Positions 1 to 6,444 of a stretch of DNA of 6,444 nucleotides are shown here, in pieces (position 1 is the first letter of the stretch; every line of letters starts with the position of its first letter). Position numbers and translations under genes: made by a program. Below the pieces are notes generated by a model. It saw only the letters and a list, made by a program, of their open reading frames with translations, had not been told where the DNA came from and searched no databases. Source of the stretch: Limnohabitans sp. (GTDB taxonomy: Bacteria > Planctomycetota > Phycisphaerae > Phycisphaerales > SM1A02); assembly GCA_030054275.1 (NCBI GenBank), contig JASGCF010000191.1, forward strand, positions 1-6,444, read 5' to 3'.

Positions 1-1
1 G

Positions 2-721
2 GCATCTCCATTGAACGCAGCACCTTCACTCGGGCTTGCGGGATCACAGAACCGTGGATTTGGCAGATCACTCACCGACTACGCATTCATGGCGCGAGCA
101 GAGTGGAAGCCAACAGGCGAATGGAAGCAGTTTCGTGATCAAAGTAGTTTTCGCGGAGAACAAGCGGGAACGCTGTTTGGAGTGGCTGGGTACATCGAGC
201 AGGTACTTCCTGTGGGTGGAACCAATGGTGCTACTCCTGATGTGATGTGGAGCGGTACCGCCGATGCAAAGTTCGACTTTGGCGGCTCAAACATTTTTGC
301 TTACGGCGTCTACCGCAATGTGCAGTTGCAATCGGCACAAGCAACGCGAGGCGGTGGAAGCAATGACTCGCTCCATCAATGGGGCGCCATGATCCAGGGT
401 GGGTACTTCATCGCAGATGCCGTTGAAGCGTTCGCTCGCTACGAAGCAGGATTCAGCGATACCGATCAGTACCGCACGCAAGCAAGTGCCCTTCTCGCAG
501 ACGCAGACACGCTGAGTCTTGTCACAGCAGGCTTGAATTGGTGGCCAGCCGGAACACAGCATCAACAGATTAAAGTGACAGCAGACTTCGGATATGCCTT
601 TACTCCAGTGATTGATTTCGCGAATGTCGGCGCGAACTGGCAAGCCGATTACACGGCTGCGGGCGGAGAGTCCAACGACGGACAATGGGTTGTCCGAACC
701 CAGTTACAGTTCTACTTCTGA
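2..721 (+). CDS. Phosphate-selective porin O/P-type outer-membrane porin, C-terminal part (5' truncated)
   Basis: This frame is open from the left edge to a TGA at 719-721, so the gene starts upstream and about 240 C-terminal residues are seen. The family forms outer-membrane beta-barrels that pass anions such as phosphate or polyphosphate. The segment with ARAEWKPTGEWKQF followed by a RGEQAG turn resembles the OprO/OprP-like porins common in planctomycetes. Short amphipathic strands alternate with Gly/Asn/Asp-rich turns (for example GAMIQGGYFIADAVEAFARY and VTADFGYAFTPVIDF). The protein ends in LQFYF, the terminal aromatic typical of barrels recognised by the outer-membrane assembly machinery. 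Full family members are roughly 380-450 residues, so about half is missing. The TTG at position 11 is not taken as the start because the frame is open before it and no signal peptide follows. The next gene begins 38 bases downstream on the same strand with no hairpin between, which suggests co-transcription. Phosphate selectivity is inferred from the family and the pstS-like neighbour. Confidence 0.8.
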   Translation, partial: ASPLNAAPSLGLAGSQNRGFGRSLTDYAFMARAEWKPTGEWKQFRDQSSFRGEQAGTLFGVAGYIEQVLPVGGTNGATPDVMWSGTADAKFDFGGSNIFAYGVYRNVQLQSAQATRGGGSNDSLHQWGAMIQGGYFIADAVEAFARYEAGFSDTDQYRTQASALLADADTLSLVTAGLNWWPAGTQHQQIKVTADFGYAFTPVIDFANVGANWQADYTAAGGESNDGQWVVRTQLQFYF

Positions 722-747
722 ACTCGATTATCAGCGCTCTGCGTCTT

Positions 748-752
748 GGAAG
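748..752 (+). promoter_or_regulatory. Ribosome binding site deciding the start at 760
   Basis: GGAAG lies 7 bases before the ATG at 760. It supports that ATG over the earlier in-frame ATG at 685, which lies inside the porin gene and would bury the signal peptide behind 25 extra residues. Confidence 0.6.
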
Positions 753-759
753 TATCGTT

Positions 760-2262
760 ATGCATCAGAAACTTGTTCGATCGGCTGGCTTTGTCCTTTG
801 CGTTGGATCGATTGCGCTGTGTGTAGGTGCGTGTGCGCCACCGCGCCGAATCGCCAAGCGCAGCGAGCGATCGAGCAGTTCCACAGACTTCAATCGCGCC
901 GCAGTCGATGAGAAGATCAACTCTGAGCAACTCGAAGAACTTACCAACGCATTCGCGGACAGTTACCGCACGCTGATTTCAGACGCCGTTGATGAAATCG
1001 TGCGTGACAACCCAAGCGCGCGTCAGCGAGCCATAGCGCAGCGATTCTTGGTGGATTCAACAACCAGTGCTTACGACATCGCAACCAATGGTGATCCATT
1101 CTCGCAAGTGTTGGACCTCACCATCATGGTGACGCTCACGAGTCAGGTTTGGATCGACGACGATCGCGCGACGCGCGAGTTTGGAACACGCGACGGAAAG
1201 GTTGTCGGCGAACCTCTCGTCGAGGCATTACGCGAGGCACGCGAAGACATTTGGGGAATTGCAGCACGCGTTTTCAATACAGATCAACTCGCAGCACTCG
1301 ACTTCATGATCGCTGCATGGCGTCGTGAAAAGCGTGGTGTCGAGGACACAAGTTTTGTTCGCTTCGACGATTTCGCAGAACAACGCGGTGAGTCGTTGAT
1401 TCGCGATGTTGCGGAGGGCGGCGGACTCTTTGAGCCGTTGAACAAGGCTATTGACGAATCTGTCGCATATCGACGCCTCAGTGAGCGCATTTTCTATCTC
1501 ACCAAGCGCATGCCTAGTTTGCTCGCGTGGCAGTCCCAGGCGTTTGCCGACGAGATTCTCGCGAAGACGGAAACGCAACAGGCACTTGGAAATCTCAATG
1601 AGGTTTCAAACTCTGTTGCATCACTCGGTGTTACCGTCACAAAGTTGGCAGACGATATTCCAAAGATTGTTGCTGCAGAGCGTGCAGAGATCTTTACCGA
1701 GCTTGACAAGCGGCAGAAAGACATTGATGCGACCCTTGGGAAGGTGAATGTGATTGCTGGTGAAGCGGTGAAAGCAGCAGCCGACGCGCGAGCGATTGCA
1801 GATGGCGTTGCACCAATGCTTGGAGAAGCGCAGAAGACGCTACAGGTTGCACAACCGACACTCGACGCAGTGCAGAAGCTCGCAGAGACATCAGAGCGTG
1901 TTCTCGCGAAAGTTGCGGAAATCAAAGGGCCGCCCACGCCGCCGGATCCCAACGCTCCGCCGTCGAAACCGATCGAGATCGCTGATATCGAGCGAACGCT
2001 TGGTGGTGCAACGAGCGCACTTGTCGAAGCAAATCGACTGCTTGAGAAGGGCGAATCACTTGCGAGTTCGAAGTCCGTCAAAGGATTGATCGATGAAGTG
2101 ACCCAAGCAACAGAGCAGCGCATCGCAAGCCTTGAGCAGACCATCACAAAGCTCGTGTGGCTGGCTGGTTCCATCGCAGCCGGTCTACTGGTGCTCGCAT
2201 TCGCGCTCCTTTGGATTTTCCGAGCAACGGGCGCAGCGCGCGTGAAGGAGCGAACATCATGA
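760..2262 (+). CDS. Putative lipoprotein with long coiled coil and C-terminal membrane helix, function unknown
   Basis: This 500-residue protein has no function I can name. From the ATG at 760, a basic start (MHQKLVR) and a hydrophobic stretch lead to VGAC, a good lipobox with Cys25 as the lipidation site and Ala at +2. Residues about 35-270 form a mostly helical, charged domain with LTIMVTLTSQVWIDDD, a Trp-Arg-Arg-Glu-Lys stretch, TSFVRFDDFAE and YLTKRMPSLLAWQ. From memory these resemble an uncharacterised bacterial family seen in planctomycetes. Residues about 275-465 are coiled-coil-like (heptad-type Leu/Val/Ala spacing, many Glu/Lys/Gln), broken by a proline-rich linker at about 390-405 (PPTPPDPNAPPSKP). 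Residues 465-487 are a strong transmembrane helix (LVWLAGSIAAGLLVLAFALL onward), followed by a basic 13-residue tail expected on the cytoplasmic side. It lies between a porin and a pstS-like gene and overlaps the latter by ATGA, so the two are probably made together. A structural, tethering or sensing role in anion uptake is inference only. Confidence 0.85.
   Translation: MHQKLVRSAGFVLCVGSIALCVGACAPPRRIAKRSERSSSSTDFNRAAVDEKINSEQLEELTNAFADSYRTLISDAVDEIVRDNPSARQRAIAQRFLVDSTTSAYDIATNGDPFSQVLDLTIMVTLTSQVWIDDDRATREFGTRDGKVVGEPLVEALREAREDIWGIAARVFNTDQLAALDFMIAAWRREKRGVEDTSFVRFDDFAEQRGESLIRDVAEGGGLFEPLNKAIDESVAYRRLSERIFYLTKRMPSLLAWQSQAFADEILAKTETQQALGNLNEVSNSVASLGVTVTKLADDIPKIVAAERAEIFTELDKRQKDIDATLGKVNVIAGEAVKAAADARAIADGVAPMLGEAQKTLQVAQPTLDAVQKLAETSERVLAKVAEIKGPPTPPDPNAPPSKPIEIADIERTLGGATSALVEANRLLEKGESLASSKSVKGLIDEVTQATEQRIASLEQTITKLVWLAGSIAAGLLVLAFALLWIFRATGAARVKERTS
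2244..2250 (+). promoter_or_regulatory. Strong ribosome binding site inside the upstream gene, for the PstS-like gene
   Basis: GAAGGAG lies 8 bases before the ATG at 2259, inside the last codons of the preceding gene. That ATG and the preceding TGA share the four bases ATGA (2259-2262), the usual arrangement for translational coupling. This fixes the start at 2259 rather than the upstream in-frame candidate at 2157, which would run through the neighbour's membrane-helix codons. Confidence 0.8.
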
Positions 2263-3314
2263 GACTCTTGCAAGCATTTTCTGTCGTTTTGTTCGTTGCA
2301 ACTACTGCACATGCGCTGGTACGCACACAGGACGCAGCGACGACACCACAAGCAGATGTCGCGACCAATTCCGAGAGTGCCACGCCGCCTGCAACACAAG
2401 TTGGCGAGACTGTGGTGAAAGATGTGGATGCGAGTCCATACCCTCGTTTTATCGAGAAGCCCGAAGTGATTGGCGTTGTCCGTTGCGTCGGAAGTTCATC
2501 GATTGGTCTTTTTCTCAACGCGATCAAACCTGTGTTGGCGAGTGATCAACCAGATATTGAGATCATTGTCACCAGCTCCGGCTCCGGTGAGGGTCCGAAG
2601 GCACTCGCGTCTGGAGACGCTGACTTGGCACCGATGAGTCGCGCGATGCGCGCGGATGAGATTGCCATGGTCGAGAAGGCGCGTGGTGCAAAAGTGGAAT
2701 GGGTTGACATCGCGGTGGACGCCATAGCAATTTGTGTGAATCGCGCAAACCCGATGACACGCATCTCACTTCGAGATGTCGATCGTATTTTCGGGCGAGA
2801 ACGCAGACGCGGTGGAGGACCGGCTGTTGTCTGGGGTGATGTGGGCATTCGTGACGCTGCTTGGTCTTCGAAGAAGATCACGCTGTACGGCATGGGGCCA
2901 AAATCGGGATCGAATGGAATTGTGCAAGACATGGTGCTTCAAGGCGGTTCATTTCGTACGACGGTGAACGAAGAGCCAGTCGCGTCAAGTGTTGTGCAGG
3001 CGATCGCGACCGATCCAACGGCTATTGGATATTGCAGCGCATATTTCGATGCAGTTCGCATTCGCCAATTGGAGATCGAACTTGAAGATGGAACTTTCGT
3101 TGCCCCGACGGAAGCAGCAATTCGCAGCGGTCGATACCCACTGACGCGTGCGATGCGAATCTACTTTGTCAATGATGCGAGGACGCGCAACGAGTCGGCC
3201 ATGCAAGTTCTGCGGTTTTTGGTCTCAGAAGATGGACAAGATGTGATTCGCAACTTGGGTCAGAAGACGCTGTCGCCAGAGCAAGCACACACGCACTTCG
3301 CGAAGTTGAAGTAG
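2259..3314 (+). CDS. Periplasmic PstS-like phosphate-binding protein
   Basis: This 351-residue protein belongs to the PstS-like periplasmic binding proteins, which capture phosphate and deliver it to the PstCAB importer. A classical signal peptide (MRLLQAFSVVLFVATTAHA) is probably cleaved after Ala19. A Thr/Ala-rich linker follows to about residue 70. The binding fold then shows the family landmarks: GSSSIG at 78-83 (first anion-binding loop), TSSGSGEG at 105-112, DADLAPMSR ending at 128, VDAIAICVN at 153-161, a DVDRIFGRE segment where relatives have the IFSGKI-type hinge, SGSNG at 216-220 where relatives have SGT, and AIGYCSAYF. A FLVSEDGQ motif near the C terminus is typical too. An Arg-Gly-rich insertion (RERRRGGG) follows the hinge motif. 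The Arg before the SGT motif of classical PstS seems replaced, so the ligand may not be plain phosphate. No pstC follows. The gene overlaps the upstream membrane-anchored protein. Length is normal for the family. Confidence 0.87.
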   Translation: MRLLQAFSVVLFVATTAHALVRTQDAATTPQADVATNSESATPPATQVGETVVKDVDASPYPRFIEKPEVIGVVRCVGSSSIGLFLNAIKPVLASDQPDIEIIVTSSGSGEGPKALASGDADLAPMSRAMRADEIAMVEKARGAKVEWVDIAVDAIAICVNRANPMTRISLRDVDRIFGRERRRGGGPAVVWGDVGIRDAAWSSKKITLYGMGPKSGSNGIVQDMVLQGGSFRTTVNEEPVASSVVQAIATDPTAIGYCSAYFDAVRIRQLEIELEDGTFVAPTEAAIRSGRYPLTRAMRIYFVNDARTRNESAMQVLRFLVSEDGQDVIRNLGQKTLSPEQAHTHFAKLK

Positions 3315-3317
3315 CAC

Positions 3318-3373
3318 GAGACCCGTCAGGATTTCGAATTGTTTGGCGGGTGCTTGGGTATCGACGGGCTCTC
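3318..3373 (+). promoter_or_regulatory. Two overlapping inverted repeats in the spacer after the PstS-like gene (possible weak terminator or leader structure)
   Basis: The 74-base spacer 3315-3388 has one left arm that can pair in two exclusive ways. ACCCGTCA at 3321-3328 pairs with TGGCGGGT at 3344-3351 (8 pairs, one G-U). Alternatively, GAGACCCGTC at 3318-3327 pairs with GACGGG at 3363-3368 plus TCTC at 3370-3373, with one bulged C. Neither stem is followed by a T-run, so an intrinsic terminator is not proven. The distal right arm ends 15 bases before the ATG of the next gene, so the structure could instead affect its expression. I saw no convincing promoter in this spacer. Confidence 0.35.
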
Positions 3374-3388
3374 TCTTACACTGACGAG

Positions 3389-5983
3389 ATGCCATCGTCT
3401 TTGCGCAACCGTGTGAATCTGTCCGTAGCGTTGCACGCAACTTTGATTTCGTTCCTGTCGGCGCCGTTATGCGCACAGAACGGCGATCGTGCTGGCGAAA
3501 CACAGGGTGAACTTCCAGCGGAGTGGCGAGTCACAGAGGCGCCAGTGCGCAGCGCAACAGATGAACTCGCGACCTTCGACATCCTTGATGGTTACAAGAT
3601 TGAACTTGTTGCGGCGGAGCCGTTGGTTGAGGCGCCTGTTGCGCTTGAGTTCGGTCCCGATGGACGCTTGTGGGTTGTCGAGATGCGCGGCTACATGCGC
3701 GATGCAGATGGCGCAGGTGAAGATCAACCACTTGGTCGAGTGAAAGTGCTCGAAGATACGAATGGCGACGGCACGATGGACCGCGCCGAGATTTTTCTCG
3801 ACGGGCTGGTGATGCCGCGCGGAATTGCACTTTGGCGAGATGGTGTTCTTGTCATAGAGCCGCCACATCTTCTTTTCGTACAAGACACCAATGGTGACGG
3901 CCGCGCGGATACATCGCGCATCATGGCAAGTGGGTTTGCTGGCCAAGGAAATCCTGAGCACGCCGGAAACGGCTTGTTGTGGACGCTCGACAACACATTC
4001 ACTTGTTCACAACACCCGGTTCGGTTTATTCCCGAAGGTGATGCGCTGCGCGAGGAGCGTGTTGCTCCGCATGGACAATGGGGAATTTCTGAGGACGACG
4101 AAGGTCGACTGTATTACTCACCGAACTCAGATCCATTGCTTGTTGATCTTGTCCCGAAGCAATACGCAGCGCTCAACACATCACAGAAAAGTTTCGATGG
4201 CGTGCCTGCGCGCGCGGCGAGTGACATGCGCGTATTCCCATCGCATCTCACGCCTGGTGTGAACCGTGGATATCAGAAGGGTGTCCTGAAAGACGGCCGT
4301 CTTGCGAATTTCACAGGGGCATGCAGCCCGCATATCCACGAAGGTGTCGCGATGACGACCGACATGGACGGCTGTGCGCTGATCTGTGAACCAGTTGGAA
4401 ATCTCGTACACCGCTATCGCATGTCCGAGAGTGACGGTCGCATCGTTGCGACTCCGGCCGATGGAAATCGCTCCTTCTTGACATCGACCGATGAGCGTTT
4501 CCGTCCGGTGTTTGCAACCGCGGGTAACGATGGCGCGGTGTACATCGCGGACATGTACCGAGGCGTGGTGCAACATCGCATGTTCATGACAACCTTCTTG
4601 CGCAAGCAAGTCGAAGAGCGTGCACTTGAGCAACCACTTGATGCAGGACGCATTTGGCGCATCGTGCCAAAGGATGGACTTCAGTCCGATGTCGTTCCGA
4701 AGAATTTGGCGAAGTGCTCGTCTGAGGAACTCGTGCAACTGCTCACATCAACCGAGAAGCCGGTGCGCGCCCTCGCGCGGCGTCTTCTTGTCGAGCGATG
4801 CGATCCGAAGGCGGTATCGCTTCTTCGAAGCGTCATGCTGCCTACAAAGTCAGGGCTTCTTGGCGTTGCTGCGAGCACACCAGTGCTTGAAAGTCTTTGG
4901 ACACTCGCGGGTTGCGGAGCGCTTGATCTTGAGACGATCAACGCTGTCTTCGGTTCGGATCAACCTGTTGTTCGCGTGCATGCACTTCGAACCGCTGAAC
5001 GCGCATTGGACAGCACGACGCTCGCAGCGCTACTCACGCGGGCCATCGACGACGACTACGCCAGCGTTCGGGTGCAAGCACTGCTTTCTGCAAGCGCGCT
5101 TCCGGAGCAACTCCGAACTGTGATTTTGGAAGCAGCACTTCGACGCGATATTGCTTCACGCGCGATGCGCAGCGCGGCGGTTGCAGTCATCACTGGCGTT
5201 GAGACGGCTGTTCTTGACTCTATTGCAGACGGCTCATTGCTTGCGGACGATGGTGTTGGACCGCGCGCTTTTGCGGCAGAATGCACAGATGCGCTTCTCG
5301 ACGATACATCAGGAACGCCGACTCCTGCGACGCTCTCACATATTCTGGCAACAGCCTCCAAGGTGGCCGAACAGCGCCCATGGCTTGCGAAGGCAATGCT
5401 CGAACGCGTTGCAGCGCGACAGCGCTTGAACGCGAAAGAACCAGTGCAACTGGTGGCATCGTGCGAACCGGAAGGCTGGTTCGCCATGCTTGCAAAGCCG
5501 CCAAAGGATCTTTCTATCGCGACGCCGATCGATCGTCATTTGTTTTGGCCAGGTCGTGAAGATGTCGCGTTCATTGCACCGCCACTTGCGCGCGCGAAAG
5601 AGATGAGTTTCGAAGAATTCGGAAAGCGTCTCTATTCGAATTGCATGTCGTGTCATCAGGCAAACGGCCGTGGGCTACCACCGGTGTATCCGCCGCTTCG
5701 TGGAAGTGAGATCGTGCTTGGTGAGCCCAGCACGCTTGCGAAAATTTTGCTGCATGGGCTTGAAGGCAAGATCGAAGTGGATGGGCAGACTTACAACCAA
5801 GTGATGCCAGCGGCGCCACTCCGAACAGACGAAGAGATTGCTGCAGTGTTGAGTTATGTGCGCAGTGCGTGGGGAAACTCTGCAGGCGCGATCGATGCTG
5901 CGATGGTTGCGAAGGTTCGCGAAGAAACCAAGGGACGAAATCGTTCGATGACGGCGCGCGAACTTGGCATCGAGGCGAACTGA
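3389..5983 (+). CDS. PVC-type exported beta-propeller / helical-repeat / cytochrome c protein (membrane-bound-dehydrogenase-like)
   Basis: This 864-residue protein has the layout known from Planctomycetes and Verrucomicrobia (Pirellula/Verrucomicrobium-type N-terminal and heme-binding domains). The ATG at 3389 gives a signal peptide (MPSSLRNRVNLSVALHATLI onward) with probable cleavage after LCA at residue 29. A GTG at 3350 would add 13 non-signal residues; neither has a clear ribosome binding site. Residues about 60-428 are the propeller-like domain, with FGPDGRLWVVEMRGYM, GNGLLWTLDNTF, ICEPVGNLVHRY and ADMYRGVVQHRMF. Two Asp-rich loops, DTNGDGTMD at 123-131 and DTNGDGRAD at 166-174, look like calcium sites. 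Residues about 430-690 are Leu/Ala-rich helical pairs of HEAT type. The C-terminal class I cytochrome c has CMSCH at 752-756 for covalent heme and Met806 (QVMPAAP) as likely axial ligand. It probably oxidises a periplasmic substrate and passes electrons to the single heme. The substrate is unknown; sugar-type substrates are often proposed for the family. Confidence 0.88.
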   Translation: MPSSLRNRVNLSVALHATLISFLSAPLCAQNGDRAGETQGELPAEWRVTEAPVRSATDELATFDILDGYKIELVAAEPLVEAPVALEFGPDGRLWVVEMRGYMRDADGAGEDQPLGRVKVLEDTNGDGTMDRAEIFLDGLVMPRGIALWRDGVLVIEPPHLLFVQDTNGDGRADTSRIMASGFAGQGNPEHAGNGLLWTLDNTFTCSQHPVRFIPEGDALREERVAPHGQWGISEDDEGRLYYSPNSDPLLVDLVPKQYAALNTSQKSFDGVPARAASDMRVFPSHLTPGVNRGYQKGVLKDGRLANFTGACSPHIHEGVAMTTDMDGCALICEPVGNLVHRYRMSESDGRIVATPADGNRSFLTSTDERFRPVFATAGNDGAVYIADMYRGVVQHRMFMTTFLRKQVEERALEQPLDAGRIWRIVPKDGLQSDVVPKNLAKCSSEELVQLLTSTEKPVRALARRLLVERCDPKAVSLLRSVMLPTKSGLLGVAASTPVLESLWTLAGCGALDLETINAVFGSDQPVVRVHALRTAERALDSTTLAALLTRAIDDDYASVRVQALLSASALPEQLRTVILEAALRRDIASRAMRSAAVAVITGVETAVLDSIADGSLLADDGVGPRAFAAECTDALLDDTSGTPTPATLSHILATASKVAEQRPWLAKAMLERVAARQRLNAKEPVQLVASCEPEGWFAMLAKPPKDLSIATPIDRHLFWPGREDVAFIAPPLARAKEMSFEEFGKRLYSNCMSCHQANGRGLPPVYPPLRGSEIVLGEPSTLAKILLHGLEGKIEVDGQTYNQVMPAAPLRTDEEIAAVLSYVRSAWGNSAGAIDAAMVAKVREETKGRNRSMTARELGIEAN

Positions 5984-5999
5984 AGAGAGTTAAGTTCGC
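5975..5999. terminator. Small inverted repeat spanning two convergent stop codons (possible shared terminator)
   Basis: GCGAACT at 5975-5981 is the reverse complement of AGTTCGC at 5993-5999, giving 7 perfect pairs around an 11-base loop in which two further A-T pairs are possible. The loop region holds the TGA of the plus-strand gene (5981-5983) and the TAA of the minus-strand gene (5990-5992). No T-run follows on either strand, so it may be a weak bidirectional terminator or chance. Confidence 0.3.
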
Positions 6000-6427
6000 A
6001 CGAGTTCCACAAACTCGACACCAGATTCGGAGAGCAACTCACGCGACTTCGCGAAACTCGCCTCCCAGTGTTCATCTCCCGCGCCAGCCTTGTATGTGAC
6101 AACACGCACAATGCCCGATTGAATGATCGATAGTGTGCAATGCACACACGGCGAAAAACTCGTGTAGATCGTCGATCCGACAGGCGTAACACCGTTGCGC
6201 GCACATTGCACGATCGCGTTCATTTCCGCGTGCACGATGAGGTCGTATTTCACAGGACGCTCTAAACGCTCTGGGCGATCCTCAATTCCGCGTGGAAGTC
6301 CATTGAAGCCTGTGGCCACAATTTGTCGGGATGGGCTCACAATGACAGCGCCAACACCACGCGATGGATCCTTTGACCATCGGGCGATGACATCCGTAAG
6401 TTCAAGGAAGCGTCGGTCCCACTTCAA
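5990..6427 (-). CDS. dCMP deaminase-like zinc-dependent cytidine/deoxycytidylate deaminase (start uncertain)
   Basis: This enzyme family hydrolytically deaminates dCMP to dUMP in the cytoplasm, feeding thymidylate synthesis. Counting from a TTG at 6427, the 145-residue protein shows HAEMN at 66-70 (His66 zinc ligand, Glu68 proton shuttle) and SPCVHC at 92-97 (Cys94 and Cys97 zinc ligands). It also has the nucleotide-side motifs SKDPSRGVGAVIV at 18-30 and GFNGLPRGIEDRPER at 40-54. The N-terminal KWDRRFLEL matches how many members begin, so little or nothing is missing. However, TTG has no visible ribosome binding site, and the frame stays open upstream to the window edge (6444), so the true start may lie outside. 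The gene runs toward the cytochrome gene and its stop is 6 bases from that gene's stop. All catalytic residues are present. Substrate could be CMP/dCMP or a related nucleotide; dCMP is the usual one for this motif set. Confidence 0.87.
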   Translation of the reverse strand: MKWDRRFLELTDVIARWSKDPSRGVGAVIVSPSRQIVATGFNGLPRGIEDRPERLERPVKYDLIVHAEMNAIVQCARNGVTPVGSTIYTSFSPCVHCTLSIIQSGIVRVVTYKAGAGDEHWEASFAKSRELLSESGVEFVELVRT

Positions 6428-6444
6428 TGCGCGCGCCGGATCTT

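Noticed and set aside
685..759. Earlier in-frame ATG for the coiled-coil protein
   Set aside because: It lies inside the porin gene and would place 25 residues ahead of a clean lipoprotein signal peptide. The ATG at 760 has GGAAG at good spacing.
2157..2258. Upstream in-frame start for the PstS-like protein
   Set aside because: It would overlap the neighbour's membrane-helix codons by about 100 bases and hide the signal peptide. The ATG at 2259 has a strong ribosome binding site and an ATGA overlap.
1494..2399. Long open frame on the minus strand (about 300 codons) opposite the coiled-coil gene
   Set aside because: Its translation is Ser/Ala/Arg/Cys-rich with no domain pattern, signal or ribosome binding site, and the plus strand carries a well supported gene. 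It is an antisense shadow of biased codon use.
3354..3382. Possible promoter before the cytochrome gene (TTGGGT, 17 bases, TACACT)
   Set aside because: The match to the -35 box is poor, the -10 box is only partial, and the start of transcription would fall almost on the start codon.
3350..3388. GTG start for the cytochrome protein
   Set aside because: It adds 13 residues ahead of a typical signal peptide and sits within an inverted repeat without a spaced ribosome binding site. The ATG at 3389 is more likely, though its own ribosome binding site is weak.
4181..4738. Minus-strand open frame of about 185 codons opposite the propeller domain
   Set aside because: No recognisable domain, and it is rich in His/Arg/Cys as expected from reading the complement of a real gene. 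The plus-strand protein is clearly conserved in motif order here.

Overview
The window looks like ordinary chromosomal DNA from a bacterium of the Planctomycetes/Verrucomicrobia (PVC) group, most likely a planctomycete, perhaps a Phycisphaerae-like lineage. The strongest evidence is a large protein with the PVC-type architecture of a membrane-bound-dehydrogenase-like beta-propeller, a helical-repeat middle and a C-terminal CxxCH cytochrome c domain. It sits with a planctomycete-style porin P relative and a PstS-like binding protein. No rRNA, tRNA, CRISPR array or mobile element was seen. The assignment rests on gene content recognised by eye, not on a search.

Layout. Positions 2-721 (+) hold the C-terminal part of an outer-membrane porin of the phosphate-selective porin O/P type, cut by the left edge. 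After 38 bases comes 760-2262 (+), a 500-residue exported protein that I cannot assign to a characterised family. It has a lipobox, a long coiled-coil region and a C-terminal membrane helix. Its stop overlaps the start of 2259-3314 (+) in an ATGA, and that gene encodes a secreted PstS-like phosphate-binding protein. A 74-base spacer with two competing inverted repeats follows. Then comes 3389-5983 (+), an 864-residue exported propeller/cytochrome c protein. On the opposite strand, ending 6 bases from it, is a deoxycytidylate (dCMP) deaminase-like gene at 5990-6427 (-), whose true start may lie beyond the right edge.

How they may work together. The first three genes look like one transcription unit for getting an anion, probably phosphate, across the cell envelope: an outer-membrane pore, an envelope-anchored coiled-coil protein and a periplasmic binding protein. 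The inner-membrane pstC/pstA/pstB genes do not follow pstS here, so the transporter partner must be elsewhere or upstream. The cytochrome protein (probably periplasmic redox work on an unknown substrate) and the deaminase (pyrimidine nucleotide supply for dTTP) look functionally separate.

The least explained item is the 500-residue protein translationally coupled to the PstS-like protein. Its features suggest attachment to the envelope at both ends. The PstS-like protein also appears to differ from the classical phosphate-contact motif. These are the two points most worth following.
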